Source: Mucilaginibacter ginkgonis (GTDB lineage Bacteria > Bacteroidota > Bacteroidia > Sphingobacteriales > Sphingobacteriaceae). Taken from it: a DNA stretch of 64,000 nt. A model generated the notes under the pieces. The model worked only from the letters and a program-made list of their open reading frames with translations, did no database searches and was not told the origin of the DNA. The stretch lies in assembly GCF_009754905.2 (NCBI RefSeq), contig NZ_CP066775.1, positions 2,666,001-2,730,000 of the forward strand. Reading direction: 5' to 3'. Position numbers and translations under genes: made by a program. Shown piece by piece: positions 35,619-45,805 of the stretch. How positions within the stretch are numbered: position 1 is the stretch's first letter; the number at the start of each line of letters is the position of its first letter.

Positions 35619-38075
35619 ATGAAAACCCTCACAACAGCCCTATTATCCGTCATTACCTGGGCTGTAACTTTAACAAACGCAAATGCCCAAGCCGGTGTAA
35701 AGGTAAGCGGTAGCATCACTAACGAAGCAGGCAAACCCGCAGATTACGCTACCGTAAGCCTGCTAAGGCAAAAAGATTCTACCGTTGTAAAGGGCGGCCT
35801 ATCTGACGCGGATGGTAATTACATCTTTCCAAACATAAAAGCCGGCAGCTATATGATCCGGGTAACAAACGTAGGTTACCAAAAAGCGCTAAGCGCTGTG
35901 TTCACCGTTGGTGGCGCCGACGTAAAAGTTGCTGCAATTAAAATGGTGCCGGCAAGCAAAGCATTAAGCGGTGTAACCATAACAGGTACCCGTCCACTAA
36001 TTGAGCGTAAGATAGACCGCACCGTGCTTAATGTAGAAAATAGTGTATTGGCAGCAGGGAACTCTGCTATGGATATTCTGGAACGCGCCCCTGGTGTTAC
36101 CATTGACAAAGATGACAACATCAGCCTTAAGGGCAAACAAGGGGTAACTGTCATGATCAATGATAAATTGACCTACCTGTCTGCAGCACAATTGGCCACC
36201 TTGTTACGCTCTACAGATGGCAATACTATCACCTCCGTCGAGATCATTACTAACCCATCTGCTAAATATGATGCTGCAGGCAACTCTGGTATCATCAACA
36301 TTAAACTTAAAAAGAACAAACAAAGCGGTACTAACGGCAATATTTCTGCAACAGCAGCTAAAGGTGCTTACTACAGGGATAACACCAGCTTATCGCTAAA
36401 TCATAAAGAAGGCGCGCTTAACTTCTTCGGCAACTTTAGCCGCGGTGACAACAAGCGTACGCACTTATTAGACATAGACCGTACCGTGATCGGCACCACC
36501 AGTAACACTTATTTCAGCCAGAGCGGTAACATGATCAATACCAACCATTACAATAACTACCGTGTTGGTGCCGACTGGGACATGAGCAGCAAAAACACCC
36601 TGGGTGTTGTAGTAAGCGGTTACTATAACCCCGAACGCGACAGCACTTACAACCATACTTTAATAGGTACGCAGCCGGGAGTGTTCAGCACATACCAGAA
36701 TACATTTTCCGGTGTGCCACAGGTATACCGCAACTTTGCCTTAAACCTGAACGATAAATGGCAGATAGATACCGCCGGTCAGCAGCTAAGCGTTGACCTG
36801 GACTATTCTAAATTCAAAAACTCATCAAACGCGCAGTACGATACCTATATATATAACGCTAACGGCACAAGCGCGAGCACCCCCATCATGCTCCGCAACC
36901 AAAGCCCTTCTGTAATAGACATCAAAACCGCCAAAGCAGATTATACCAAACCGCTGACTAAGACTTTAAAATTGGAAGCAGGCGTGAAGTTCAGCGATGT
37001 AAAGACAGATAATGACCTTGCCGCGCAACGCAACACAGCTTCGGGCTATGTTAATGATGCTACTTTGACCAACCACTTCATTTACCAGGAAAAGATCGAT
37101 GCCGGTTACGTAAATTTTAGCAAGAGCTTTAAGAATACATCCATCCAGGCTGGTTTACGTGCCGAGTACACTCAATCAATGGGTGACTTAGTAACCACCA
37201 ACAATGTGGTAAACCGCAGCTATCTGGATCTTTTTCCAAGCTTGTTCGTTAATCAAACCATCGACAAAAACAACGAAATTGGTTTCAATTACAGCCGCCG
37301 TATCGATCGCCCGGGGTATGATAATTTGAATCCGTTCATCTTTTACCTGGACCAATACACTTATTCACAAGGCAACCCTTTCTTAAAACCGCAGTATACT
37401 AATTCGTTCGAACTGAACTATACTTTTAAGCATACAGTTAATGTGAGCTTAGGTTACAGCAGAACTACCGACGTTATTACCCAGGTGTTATTGACAGATA
37501 CTGCAAGGAAAGCTACTTTCCAAACTAACCAAAACCTGCGTGTGCAGAACGCATATAACTTTAACGTGAACACGCCGTACACCGTCACCAAATGGTGGAC
37601 AGGCAATCTTAACTTCACCGCGTTTTACTTAGGCTTTAAATCGGGTTCCGAAGCAACCGGCACTACCCTTTCTAACGGCGTGTTAAATGCCGGTAAAGTT
37701 GCTTATCAGGTTAAAGCAACACAGACATTTGCGATCACTAAAACATTTAAAGCCGAAGTTATGGGCGACTACCAGTCACCGCTTATCTATGGTTACTTTT
37801 TGGTTCACCCGCAATATGCTATTGATGGCGGCCTGAGCAAATCATTCGCGGATAAAAAACTGAACGTTAAGTTATCTGTGAGCGATATCTTTAATATGCG
37901 CACCAATAATGTTACCAGCATAGCACAAGGCAGCACCATAGATATTCATCAGAAAAACGACTCACGTGTGGCCCGCTTAACGCTGACCTACAACTTTGGC
38001 AACAGCAAGATCAAAGCCCGCCAGCACGAGACCGGCGCAGACGCCGAAAGAAACCGTGTAAAAACCGGAAACTAA
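35619..38075 (+). CDS. TonB-dependent receptor / outer-membrane beta-barrel protein
   Basis: About 818 residues from the ATG at 35619, where a signal peptide starts (MKTLTTALLSVITWAVTL, cut near ANAQ). A carboxypeptidase-regulatory-like domain (VSGSITNEAGKPADYATVSL) is followed by a plug (DILERAPGVTIDKDDNISLK) and a barrel of the OMP_b-brl_3 type with YSRRIDRPGYDNLNPF. It is not a SusC: the SusC plug signature is missing and no SusD follows. Such proteins often carry siderophores, peptides or have signalling roles. It stands alone between two terminators. Confidence 0.9.
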   Translation: MKTLTTALLSVITWAVTLTNANAQAGVKVSGSITNEAGKPADYATVSLLRQKDSTVVKGGLSDADGNYIFPNIKAGSYMIRVTNVGYQKALSAVFTVGGADVKVAAIKMVPASKALSGVTITGTRPLIERKIDRTVLNVENSVLAAGNSAMDILERAPGVTIDKDDNISLKGKQGVTVMINDKLTYLSAAQLATLLRSTDGNTITSVEIITNPSAKYDAAGNSGIINIKLKKNKQSGTNGNISATAAKGAYYRDNTSLSLNHKEGALNFFGNFSRGDNKRTHLLDIDRTVIGTTSNTYFSQSGNMINTNHYNNYRVGADWDMSSKNTLGVVVSGYYNPERDSTYNHTLIGTQPGVFSTYQNTFSGVPQVYRNFALNLNDKWQIDTAGQQLSVDLDYSKFKNSSNAQYDTYIYNANGTSASTPIMLRNQSPSVIDIKTAKADYTKPLTKTLKLEAGVKFSDVKTDNDLAAQRNTASGYVNDATLTNHFIYQEKIDAGYVNFSKSFKNTSIQAGLRAEYTQSMGDLVTTNNVVNRSYLDLFPSLFVNQTIDKNNEIGFNYSRRIDRPGYDNLNPFIFYLDQYTYSQGNPFLKPQYTNSFELNYTFKHTVNVSLGYSRTTDVITQVLLTDTARKATFQTNQNLRVQNAYNFNVNTPYTVTKWWTGNLNFTAFYLGFKSGSEATGTTLSNGVLNAGKVAYQVKATQTFAITKTFKAEVMGDYQSPLIYGYFLVHPQYAIDGGLSKSFADKKLNVKLSVSDIFNMRTNNVTSIAQGSTIDIHQKNDSRVARLTLTYNFGNSKIKARQHETGADAERNRVKTGN

Positions 38076-38100
38076 TCCCAACCCAATCATAAGCGTAAAG

Positions 38101-38126
38101 GCCCCGCAAATTTGCGGGGCTTTTTT
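38101..38126 (+). terminator. Terminator of the TonB-dependent receptor gene
   Basis: Perfect stem GCCCCGCAAA/TTTGCGGGGC followed by six T. Confidence 0.9.
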
Positions 38127-38251
38127 GCGTTTCAGATGTTGAATTGCTTTTTTATGCTGAATTTAGTTAGGTAACGACTAAACCCAGGCATAAATTAAGC
38201 TCCCTCTCATTCGGAGAGATCCCTATAGATGTCGGGAGTAGAGAAGTTCAG

Positions 38252-39883
38252 CTACTTCCGCTCTCCCTTCATCGTCGAAGCAATCATTAAAGCCTCATAA
38301 GCGTTAACGATACCGCCGGATTTGCTTAGCGCGGTAAAATCCACCGTAGTTGTAGTGCCGGGCCTGTTCACCATAAAACCGGTTAAAGGTTTGGCGGATT
38401 GGATCAGCACCTGTTTTAACTGGCGGGCGCTCAGGTCGGGGTAATATTCGAGGACAAGCGCCGCCACACCGGCAGTAATGGGTGAGGAAAAACTTGTACC
38501 GTCTTCTGTTTCCGTTTCCTTGTTCAGGCCAACGGAAGTAACCTTAACACCGGGCGCGAAAACGTCAACGTTTTTTTTGCCATAATTGCTAAAATCTGCC
38601 GCTAAAGACTTATCAGCTTTTGGCCCCGATGCACCAACGTTGATCACATTATCCGCGTCAGTAGAAGAACCATCAAGAAAAGTATCATTCGGAAAGTCTT
38701 GTACATCATCAAGGTTCTGGCTGTCATTACCCGACGCGGTTACCAGTAAAACATCATGCGCGGCAGCATATTTAAAGGCGCCGTCTACCCATTCTTTATG
38801 CGGCGAAAGCTTTTTGCCGAAGCTCATGTTGATAATTTTAGCTCCATTGTTTACCGCGTAGTAAATGGCGTTGGCTACATCTTTGTCATACTCGTCACCA
38901 TCGGGCGAAGCGATGATCGGCATTAGGCGCACATTATCGGCTACGCCATTAATGCCGTAGCCATTATTGCGTTTGGCGCCAATGAACCCCGCCACCATAT
39001 TACCGTGGAAAGACTGGTCAAGCTTAAGAATATTGTTGCCGTAAACTTTACCGTCCTGCACATTAGGGTCATCTCCCACTGTGCTTTTACGAATATCAAG
39101 ATCGGGGTTGATCGTACTGGTCAATTTGGCCAGGTAATCAGAGTAGTCCTTTAATATCTTGGTACTGGTGGTGTTGCTCCCTAACGCGGTAAACATGCTT
39201 ATCCAAAGGTATTTTACATCTTTAAGTGTATCGCTTTGCGGTGTCCACCTTTGCACCTCGGTTAATCCAAAACTTTGCGAAGGCTGCAGTTTAAGCGTCT
39301 TTTTGATAATGCCGCTGGTTTTTACCATGGCATTCATTATAGGCGTAAGCTGTTTCAGTTCTGTTTGCGCCTTGTTGACAGAAGAGTCGCGCAGGTGCTG
39401 CACATGCAGCCAGTAAGCGTATTCCTTTTTATCTGTAGGTGTCTTGTCTGTAAGGGTTTGATACTTTTGTTTCAGGCGCTCATACTCTCTTACTTCTTCC
39501 AGGGTTTCTTTACAGTCACACTTAGCACCGGGGCCGCCTATAAAGTTCCAGCCATGTAGGTCATCGGCGTACCCGTTCTTGTCGTCGTCTTTACCGTTGC
39601 CGGCTTTCTCATGCGGGTTGGTCCATAATATACCTTGGAAATCTGCCTGCGCTGTATCGATGCCGCTGTCAACTATCGATACCAAAACCGTTTTACTCCT
39701 TTTGCCTTTCACAAAGTTGTAGGCTTTGTCGAGGCTTATACCGTAGTAGCCGTCGGCGGTAACATCAAGCGAGAACCAGTTTGTTGGTAAATTTACAGGA
39801 GTGGTTTGCTGTGCCGACGCCGTATAAACACAAATGCAAAAACAGAAAGCGGCAGCAATTGCCCGGGGTATTTTGTAGATCAT
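38252..39883 (-). CDS. Secreted S8 (subtilisin-like) serine protease
   Basis: 543 residues with a signal peptide (CIYTASAQ-type, about 1-25). The catalytic triad is intact: Asp72 in SIVDSGID, His293 in FHGNMVAG, Ser464 in DGTSFSSP, with the oxyanion Asn in ASGNDSQN. About 220 residues separate Asp and His, far more than in subtilisin, owing to a charged insertion (about 95-285). This insertion could act as a substrate or regulatory module. The mature enzyme probably acts in the periplasm or outside; no type IX sorting domain is seen at its C-terminus. Confidence 0.92.
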   Translation of the reverse strand: MIYKIPRAIAAAFCFCICVYTASAQQTTPVNLPTNWFSLDVTADGYYGISLDKAYNFVKGKRSKTVLVSIVDSGIDTAQADFQGILWTNPHEKAGNGKDDDKNGYADDLHGWNFIGGPGAKCDCKETLEEVREYERLKQKYQTLTDKTPTDKKEYAYWLHVQHLRDSSVNKAQTELKQLTPIMNAMVKTSGIIKKTLKLQPSQSFGLTEVQRWTPQSDTLKDVKYLWISMFTALGSNTTSTKILKDYSDYLAKLTSTINPDLDIRKSTVGDDPNVQDGKVYGNNILKLDQSFHGNMVAGFIGAKRNNGYGINGVADNVRLMPIIASPDGDEYDKDVANAIYYAVNNGAKIINMSFGKKLSPHKEWVDGAFKYAAAHDVLLVTASGNDSQNLDDVQDFPNDTFLDGSSTDADNVINVGASGPKADKSLAADFSNYGKKNVDVFAPGVKVTSVGLNKETETEDGTSFSSPITAGVAALVLEYYPDLSARQLKQVLIQSAKPLTGFMVNRPGTTTTVDFTALSKSGGIVNAYEALMIASTMKGERK

Positions 39884-39928
39884 GGATTATGTACGATAGT
39901 TATTTACTGCTAAAGATTTCTGAAGTTT

Positions 39929-40029
39929 AATTCCCCTCTTGAGAGGGGGCGCGGTGGGCTGAGTGATGGCAGGGGTGTGTTTGCTATGTTTCAGATACAC
40001 ACCCCTAACCCCTCCTCGAAAGGGGAATC
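39929..40029. repeat. Nested 100-bp inverted repeat
   Basis: Outer arms AATTCCCCTC / GAAAGGGGAATC and inner arms AGGGGTGTGT / ACACACCCCT (39971-39980 with 39998-40007) form a long cruciform-capable element between the subtilase start and the ALDH stop. It belongs to the CCCCTC class of intergenic repeats that recur in this window. Confidence 0.7.
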
Positions 40030-40076
40030 CTATCTATTACACCTATTTAAATTTCATTTTCGTAATTGTAGAACGT

Positions 40077-41618
40077 TTAAAGGTCAAATTTTATTCCCTG
40101 TGCCAGCGGCAATTGTGCTGAATAGTTTATAGTATTGGTTTGGCGCCGCATGTAAGCTTTCCACGCATCGGACCCCGACTCGCGGCCACCGCCGGTTTCT
40201 TTTTCACCGCCGAATGCCCCGCCTATTTCTGCTCCAGAAGTACCAATGTTTACATTGGCTATACCACAATCCGAACCGCGATAGGATAAGAATTGTTCGG
40301 CCTCGCGCAAATTATTGGTAATGATGGCAGATGACAACCCTTGCGGAACTGCATTCTGGAGTTCGATAGCTTGATCTATAGTTTCGTATTTTATAAGATA
40401 TAGTATCGGCGCAAAGGTTTCGTGCTGTACAATCGGGTAATGGTTTTCTACTTCGGCAATGCATGGTTTTACATAGCATCCCGACGCGTATTCATCTCCT
40501 GATAAAATGCCGCCATCAACAATAAACTTACCGCCCTGGGCTTTGCACTCATCAATAGATTTCAGGTAGGCATTAACCGCGTCCTTGTCTATCAGCGGCC
40601 CCATATGGTTATGCTCATCCAGCGGGTTGCCAATGCGGATCTGCCCGTAGGCGTTTATTAGTTTTTGCCTGAAGGCACCGTAAATACTTTCATGAATAAT
40701 GAGACGGCGGGTTGTAGTGCAGCGCTGCCCGGCCGTTCCCACCGCGCCAAATACGGCACCCACCAGGGCAATATCCATGTTGGCATCCTTACTAATGATC
40801 ACTGCGTTGTTTCCGCCTAATTCTAATAAGTATTTTCCTAAACGTTTGGCTACCGTAACCGCTACTTCTTTGCCCATACGCGTGCTGCCGGTTGCAGAGA
40901 TCAACGCTACGCGGGTATCCGCGGCCATTTGTGCACCTATTTGGCGGTCGCCAATAACTAGGCATGATGTCCCTTCGGCAATTTTATTATCAGCAAATAC
41001 CTTTTGAATGATCTGCTGGCAAGCCAAAGCCGTTAATGGCGTTTTTTCTGATGGTTTCCAAATGCAGGTATTGCCGCAAACCAAGGCCAGCATGGCGTTC
41101 CAGCTCCACACAGCCACCGGGAAATTAAACGCTGATATGATACCCACCACACCCAGCGGATGATACTGGTCATACATACGGTGGTCGGGCCGCTCGGAAT
41201 GCATTGTCGAGCCGTATAACTGGCGACTTATTCCAACGGCAAAATCGCAGATATCTATCATCTCCTGTACTTCCCCCCAACCCTCTTGCAGGCTTTTACC
41301 CATCTCATAAGAAACAAGCTTACCCAGCTGGTCTTTATTTTCACGCAGCGCTGCGCCTATCTGCCTTACAATTTCTCCACGTTTAGGTGCAGGAATGGTT
41401 CGCCATTTCTTAGATGCTTCAACCGCTTTATCGGCAACCGCATCGTAATCGGCACCTGTTGCCATGTTTACAGATGCGATCTTTTGACCATCGACCGGCG
41501 AAATAATTTCTTTGGTTACAGGGTTAGAATTGCCGCCAAACACGCTTCCCGTACTAAAAGCCGGGTTTAAAGCGTTTATTTTAAAATGAGCAAGAACAGG
41601 CGTGATATCAAACTTCAT
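40077..41618 (-). CDS. ALDH7-family aldehyde dehydrogenase (aminoadipate-semialdehyde type)
   Basis: 513 residues, the ALDH7 length. Catalytic Cys lies in GQRCTTTRRLI, a subfamily hallmark; the general base Glu is in LELGGNN and the NAD loop in SATGSTRMGKEVA. The C-terminal GGAFGGEKETGGGRESGSDAW is also typical. The family oxidises alpha-aminoadipate semialdehyde/piperideine-6-carboxylate in lysine breakdown, but broad aldehyde detoxification is known too. No lysine-degradation gene is adjacent, so the substrate stays open. Confidence 0.9.
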   Translation of the reverse strand: MKFDITPVLAHFKINALNPAFSTGSVFGGNSNPVTKEIISPVDGQKIASVNMATGADYDAVADKAVEASKKWRTIPAPKRGEIVRQIGAALRENKDQLGKLVSYEMGKSLQEGWGEVQEMIDICDFAVGISRQLYGSTMHSERPDHRMYDQYHPLGVVGIISAFNFPVAVWSWNAMLALVCGNTCIWKPSEKTPLTALACQQIIQKVFADNKIAEGTSCLVIGDRQIGAQMAADTRVALISATGSTRMGKEVAVTVAKRLGKYLLELGGNNAVIISKDANMDIALVGAVFGAVGTAGQRCTTTRRLIIHESIYGAFRQKLINAYGQIRIGNPLDEHNHMGPLIDKDAVNAYLKSIDECKAQGGKFIVDGGILSGDEYASGCYVKPCIAEVENHYPIVQHETFAPILYLIKYETIDQAIELQNAVPQGLSSAIITNNLREAEQFLSYRGSDCGIANVNIGTSGAEIGGAFGGEKETGGGRESGSDAWKAYMRRQTNTINYSAQLPLAQGIKFDL

Positions 41619-41642
41619 AGGAGTAGAAATTTAAGTTTTTTA

Positions 41643-41780
41643 AGCCCTCCCTTCCGGGGAGGGTTGGGAGGGGCTTGTTTTGGCAAATGTACATATTACG
41701 GCCTCATCCCAACCCTTCGCTGAAGGAGAAGGGCTGTAAAGTTTTTCCCATTTTTTAAATAAGCTAGAGGGAGAGGTCAC
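41643..41780. repeat. Two CCCTCC-type intergenic hairpin repeats
   Basis: AGCCCTCCCTTCC...GGGTTGGGAGGGGCTT (41643-41675) folds on itself, and a second weaker hairpin CAACCCTTC/GAAGGAGAAGGG follows (41710-41735). The rest of the 347-bp gap before the TPR gene holds only A/T-rich sequence, with no tRNA or reading frame I would support. Confidence 0.6.
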
Positions 41781-41965
41781 ACGCAAAAGCCTAAATACAA
41801 ATTAACGCTTACAATCAATTACTTACGCATCCCGGTGTTAACAAGGTGGATTTGTTGAAAACTTAAAGCACTGCCGTGGGTCTTATTAGTGTAATTTAAT
41901 TCCCAAAGAGTGATAAGTCGTGTCACTTTTGCTCATATTGCTAGTCTTAGAATAAAACCTATCTG

Positions 41966-43369
41966 ATGGACGAAGAATTTGAATACGGTTTTACCGAGGA
42001 TCCTAAGTTCTCTGTTGAGAGATACGAAGAGATGATCCGAAACCATGATCAGTACTTTTTTGATGCACAAGCCTTCGAGAACATTATTGATTACTATATA
42101 GAAAAGAACGACCCGGCAAAGGCCATACAAGTGGTAGAATATGCCAAAAACCAGCACCCTTTCGCGGCCATCTTTTTAATAAAACAGGCACAGCTGCTGG
42201 TGGTGACTAACCGAATGTCTGAGGCTTTTGCCGCGTTAGACAAGGCAGAAATGCTGGAAGCTTCTGAAGCTGATATCTACGTGATCCGTGGTAACTTGTA
42301 TGAAAACCTGGAACGGTATGACGAGGCTTTGGAGAATTATGAGAAGGCACTGAATATGGCCGAAGAGCAGGATGATATCTTGCTGCACATCGCTTACGTT
42401 CACCAGAATATGGGCGATTATGAAACTGCCATATCTTACCTAAAACGCTGCTTGGAATACAACATGGAAAACCAGGATGCCCTTTATGAACTGGCTTTTT
42501 GCTACGACGTAATGGATAACCAGGCAGAGAGCGTGCAGTTCTATGAGCAGTACATCGATAACGAGCCTTACAGTTATGCAGCCTGGTATAATTTGGGTAA
42601 CGCGTTTACAAAAATGGGGCTGTTTGAGAAGGCTATAGATGCTTACGATTATGCTATCCTGATAAAGGACAGCTTCGCCTCAGCTTACTTTAATAAAGGT
42701 AACGCTTTGGTTAACCTCGAGAAATATCAGGACGCCATAGATGTTTACCGCCAAACCTTTGAGTACGAACAGCCTAACGGCGATACTTATTGTGCCATTG
42801 GCGAATGCTATGAAAAGCTGGAGCAGATGGACGAGGCCCGCTCTTTTTATAAGAAAGCTGTTAAGATGGATCCAAAACTTGCAGATGCCTGGTTTGGTAT
42901 CGGCGTGACTTTGGATTTCGAAGAGCGCTATTTTGAGGCACTACACTTTTACAAGAAGGCTTTAGACCTCGACGCGCTGAATGCAGATTACTGGTTCGCT
43001 ATCGCGGATTCTGAATATAAGTTGGGTAACCTGCAAAAGGCCGAAGATGCCTATGAAAAAGTAGTGGAACTAAACCCGCTGGATGTTGATGCCTGGCTGG
43101 ACTACTCATCTATCATGTATGAGCAGGAGCGCTTGGTTGACGCTATTGAGGTGATGGCCTTGGCGATTAAGAACAATCCTGAAGCGGCGGAGCTATATTA
43201 CCGTATAGTGGCTTATTTATTCGCGAAAGGCGATTATAACGATGCCCTCACCAATTTAGAGCTGGCATTAAACACCGACCCCGACAAGCATTTTATCTTG
43301 TTTGAATACCTGCCACAGTTACAGCAAAACAAAGTGATACTGGATATCATTGCCAGGTATACTAAATAA
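41966..43369 (+). CDS. Tetratricopeptide-repeat protein
   Basis: 467 residues built from about eleven consecutive 34-residue TPR units, e.g. ALENYEKALNMAEEQDDILL, YAAWYNLGNAFTKMGLFEKA, ADAWFGIGVTLDFEERYFEA and VDAWLDYSSIMYEQERLVDA. No signal peptide or membrane helix, so probably a cytosolic scaffold. A protein of this type before comA/aroE is conserved in related bacteria from memory, but no function is established. Confidence 0.88.
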   Translation: MDEEFEYGFTEDPKFSVERYEEMIRNHDQYFFDAQAFENIIDYYIEKNDPAKAIQVVEYAKNQHPFAAIFLIKQAQLLVVTNRMSEAFAALDKAEMLEASEADIYVIRGNLYENLERYDEALENYEKALNMAEEQDDILLHIAYVHQNMGDYETAISYLKRCLEYNMENQDALYELAFCYDVMDNQAESVQFYEQYIDNEPYSYAAWYNLGNAFTKMGLFEKAIDAYDYAILIKDSFASAYFNKGNALVNLEKYQDAIDVYRQTFEYEQPNGDTYCAIGECYEKLEQMDEARSFYKKAVKMDPKLADAWFGIGVTLDFEERYFEALHFYKKALDLDALNADYWFAIADSEYKLGNLQKAEDAYEKVVELNPLDVDAWLDYSSIMYEQERLVDAIEVMALAIKNNPEAAELYYRIVAYLFAKGDYNDALTNLELALNTDPDKHFILFEYLPQLQQNKVILDIIARYTK

Positions 43370-43393
43370 ATTCCAACTTGATTTAAACTAAAG

Positions 43394-43421
43394 ACCATTC
43401 GTCAAAAGCGAATGGTTTTTT
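43394..43421 (+). terminator. Terminator of the TPR gene
   Basis: ACCATTCG/CGAATGGT stem with 7-nt loop and seven T. Confidence 0.85.
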
Positions 43422-43444
43422 CATGCTAAATTAACATTAGTCTA

Positions 43445-43475
43445 TTTTGTTATAGGCTATAACCGATTATCTTCG
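43445..43475 (+). promoter_or_regulatory. Promoter of the ComA-like gene
   Basis: TTTTG (43445-43449), 18-nt spacer, TATCTTCG (43468-43475; one base off TAnnTTTG). It lies just before the ATG at 43480, so the leader would be very short. Confidence 0.5.
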
Positions 43476-43479
43476 CATC

Positions 43480-44235
43480 ATGAATTTTTTCCTGGATATG
43501 TTACCTCAACGTGCAGAAAAACCACGTGGCAATGGCCTCACCATGATGATGGACAAAGGCTTAGGCTTGCATGCCATTGAGGACCTGCTTGACATGAGCG
43601 CCCAATACATTGACGTTGTAAAATTAGGCTGGGCTACTTCATATGTAACCAACAAGCTGGGAGAGAAATTAAGGCTGTACCGCCATGCAAACATCCCCGT
43701 TTATTTCGGTGGTACGCTGTTCGAAGTTTTTTTGATACGTAACCAGTTTGATGAGTTTCTTCGCACGCTGGAGAAGTTTGATATGACGCATTGTGAAATT
43801 TCAGACGGATCGATGAGCATACCGCATGACAAAAAGTGTGAATATATTTATCAGGTAAGCAAGCACGTCACTGTCATATCCGAAGTCGGTTCAAAAGATG
43901 CGCAAAACGTCTACACCCCCGATGAGTGGGTAAAATACATGCAAGCCGAGCTACAGGCCGGTTCATGGAAGGTAATTGCCGAAGCCCGCGAAAGCGGCAG
44001 CGTTGGCATATATGGCGATGGCGGCCGGGTACGCGACGAGGTGATCGATAGCATTGTGACGAATGTACCGCAGGATAAAATCATCTGGGAAGCGCCGCAT
44101 AAGGAGCAGCAAGCATGGTTCATTAAGCAGTTGGGCGCAAATGTAAATTTAGGCAACATCAGTTGTGCCGACATTATTCCGCTTGAAACATTACGCTTAG
44201 GCATCCGCAGCGATACTTTTGATACTTTTCTTTAG
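43480..44235 (+). CDS. Phosphosulfolactate synthase family protein (ComA-like)
   Basis: 251 residues of the ComA TIM barrel: GLTMMMDKGLGLHAIEDLL, YIDVVKLGWATSYV, PVYFGGTLFEVF, FDMTHCEISDGSMSIP, VISEVGSKDA, WEAPHKEQQAWFIK and LGNISCADIIPLETLRLG. ComA adds sulfite to phosphoenolpyruvate, giving phosphosulfolactate. In archaea this leads to coenzyme M; in Bacteroidota a role in sulfonate or sulfonolipid metabolism is plausible but unproven. No comB/comC is adjacent. Confidence 0.88.
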   Translation: MNFFLDMLPQRAEKPRGNGLTMMMDKGLGLHAIEDLLDMSAQYIDVVKLGWATSYVTNKLGEKLRLYRHANIPVYFGGTLFEVFLIRNQFDEFLRTLEKFDMTHCEISDGSMSIPHDKKCEYIYQVSKHVTVISEVGSKDAQNVYTPDEWVKYMQAELQAGSWKVIAEARESGSVGIYGDGGRVRDEVIDSIVTNVPQDKIIWEAPHKEQQAWFIKQLGANVNLGNISCADIIPLETLRLGIRSDTFDTFL

Positions 44236-44412
44236 GTACAGATTGCACCGGTTAAAATTGATTTCACCAATTAGCTATCCTCACCTGTTTCATTTTGGAT
44301 GGGTGATTACTTAGTGGCACAATAACTGTTTATATTTTTTGTAATAGCTATCAAAGGGTTTACTTTGTACATGACCAGCGAAATCATTTAAAATCTGTGA
44401 AATCATAATCTA

Positions 44413-45210
44413 ATGAAGATCTACGGCATAATAGGTTACCCCCTTGGACATTCTTTTTCCAAAAAATACTTTACAGATAAATTTCAGCACGAAAAGATAG
44501 ATGCCCGCTACGAAGTTTTTCCAATGGAAAGCCTGGATAATTTCGACGAGTTTCTGGAGAGAAATCCGAACATATGCGGACTCAATGTAACCATTCCGCA
44601 CAAGGTGAGCATGCTAAAACATACTGATTGGCTGGGCAGTATAGCTAAAGAAATTGGCGCCGTTAATTGCCTGCGTATATCCAACGAAAGCCCGGTCGCT
44701 GCCGCGCTTAGCGGCGAGGTTGGTTTTGGCGGTAAAGACTTTTTGGTAGAGGGTTTCAATACCGATGCCTATGGTTTTGAACGCTCACTAAAGCCATTCC
44801 TCACTTCTGCTCATGACAAGGCATTGATCCTGGGCGATGGTGGCGCGGCTAAAGCGGTTAAATATGTTCTGGCTAAATTGGGCATCCCTTATGTATGCGT
44901 AACCCGTAAAAAGCTGCCGGGAAATTTGTTATTTTCAGAGTTAGACCAGGAAATTATGGAAAGCCGTAAACTCATCATCAACACCACTCCTCTCGGCACC
45001 AGTCCCGATGTTGATACCTGCCCATCTATCCCCTATGAATACCTTGGCGGCTCACATTTACTTTACGACTTGGTTTACAATCCCGAACTTACGCTGTTTA
45101 TGCAAAAAGGTGCAGAGAAAGGCGCTGTTGTGAAAAACGGATATGAAATGTTAGTATTGCAGGCAGAAAGATCATGGGAGATTTGGAATTCAAAAGGGCT
45201 AAATCCGTAA
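44413..45210 (+). CDS. aroE: Shikimate dehydrogenase
   Basis: 265 residues: GYPLGHSFSKKYF and NVTIPHK bind shikimate, FNTDAYGF carries the substrate Asp, LGDGGAAKAVKYVL is the NADPH loop, and NTTPLGTSPDV and GYEMLVLQA follow. It reduces 3-dehydroshikimate in aromatic amino acid synthesis. Residues 88-108 hold a small insertion relative to E. coli AroE. Its 3' end overlaps gldD by 37 bp. Confidence 0.95.
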   Translation: MKIYGIIGYPLGHSFSKKYFTDKFQHEKIDARYEVFPMESLDNFDEFLERNPNICGLNVTIPHKVSMLKHTDWLGSIAKEIGAVNCLRISNESPVAAALSGEVGFGGKDFLVEGFNTDAYGFERSLKPFLTSAHDKALILGDGGAAKAVKYVLAKLGIPYVCVTRKKLPGNLLFSELDQEIMESRKLIINTTPLGTSPDVDTCPSIPYEYLGGSHLLYDLVYNPELTLFMQKGAEKGAVVKNGYEMLVLQAERSWEIWNSKGLNP

Positions 45211-45782
45211 CAGTACTGCACTTGTTGTTAATCTGTATGCTTTTGCAGGCTTGCAGTGGCAACGCAGATTATTCGCCCAAGCCCCGCGGCTTTTACCGAA
45301 TCATTTATCCCAAAAAAAGCTATCGCGAATATACAGGCGGCTGCCCAATAGATTTTCAATACCCGACTTATACTTTCCTGGAACCAGACCGCCGGCCGGA
45401 TGCCAGACCATGCTGGCTTGATATGCAATTTCCGCAGTTTAACGCTACGCTGCACTTAAGCTATCAGCCCGTTACTTCAAAAAAGATATTTAACCAATTG
45501 GTTGAAGATGCGCGTACTTTCGCTTTTAAGCATACCGTTAAAGCTACCGCCATTGATGAAGGGCTGATCCGCTATCCTGACAAGAAAGTTTACGGCATCT
45601 ATTACACCATCGATGGCAACGCGGCTTCATCATCGCAATTCTTTTTAACAGACAGCACCCGGCACTACCTGCGTGGTTCGTTATATTTCAATTCGCAGCC
45701 CAGATTAGACTCCATTCAGCCGGTGCTTAACTTCATCAAAAAAGATATCGATGTAATGATCAAAAGCTTTAAGTGGAAATAA
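45174..45782 (+). CDS. gldD: Gliding motility lipoprotein GldD
   Basis: 202 residues with a lipobox (LLICMLLQAC) and the GldD hallmarks YSPKPRGFYRIIYPKKSY, CPIDFQYPTY and the C-terminal FIKKDIDVMIKSFKW. GldD is needed for gliding and type IX secretion function in Flavobacterium johnsoniae; its exact role is not settled. It occurs in non-gliding Bacteroidota too, so motility is not proven. Confidence 0.92.
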   Translation: MGDLEFKRAKSVTVLHLLLICMLLQACSGNADYSPKPRGFYRIIYPKKSYREYTGGCPIDFQYPTYTFLEPDRRPDARPCWLDMQFPQFNATLHLSYQPVTSKKIFNQLVEDARTFAFKHTVKATAIDEGLIRYPDKKVYGIYYTIDGNAASSSQFFLTDSTRHYLRGSLYFNSQPRLDSIQPVLNFIKKDIDVMIKSFKWK

Positions 45783-45805
45783 TAAATTTAGAGTGATTAC
45801 AACTA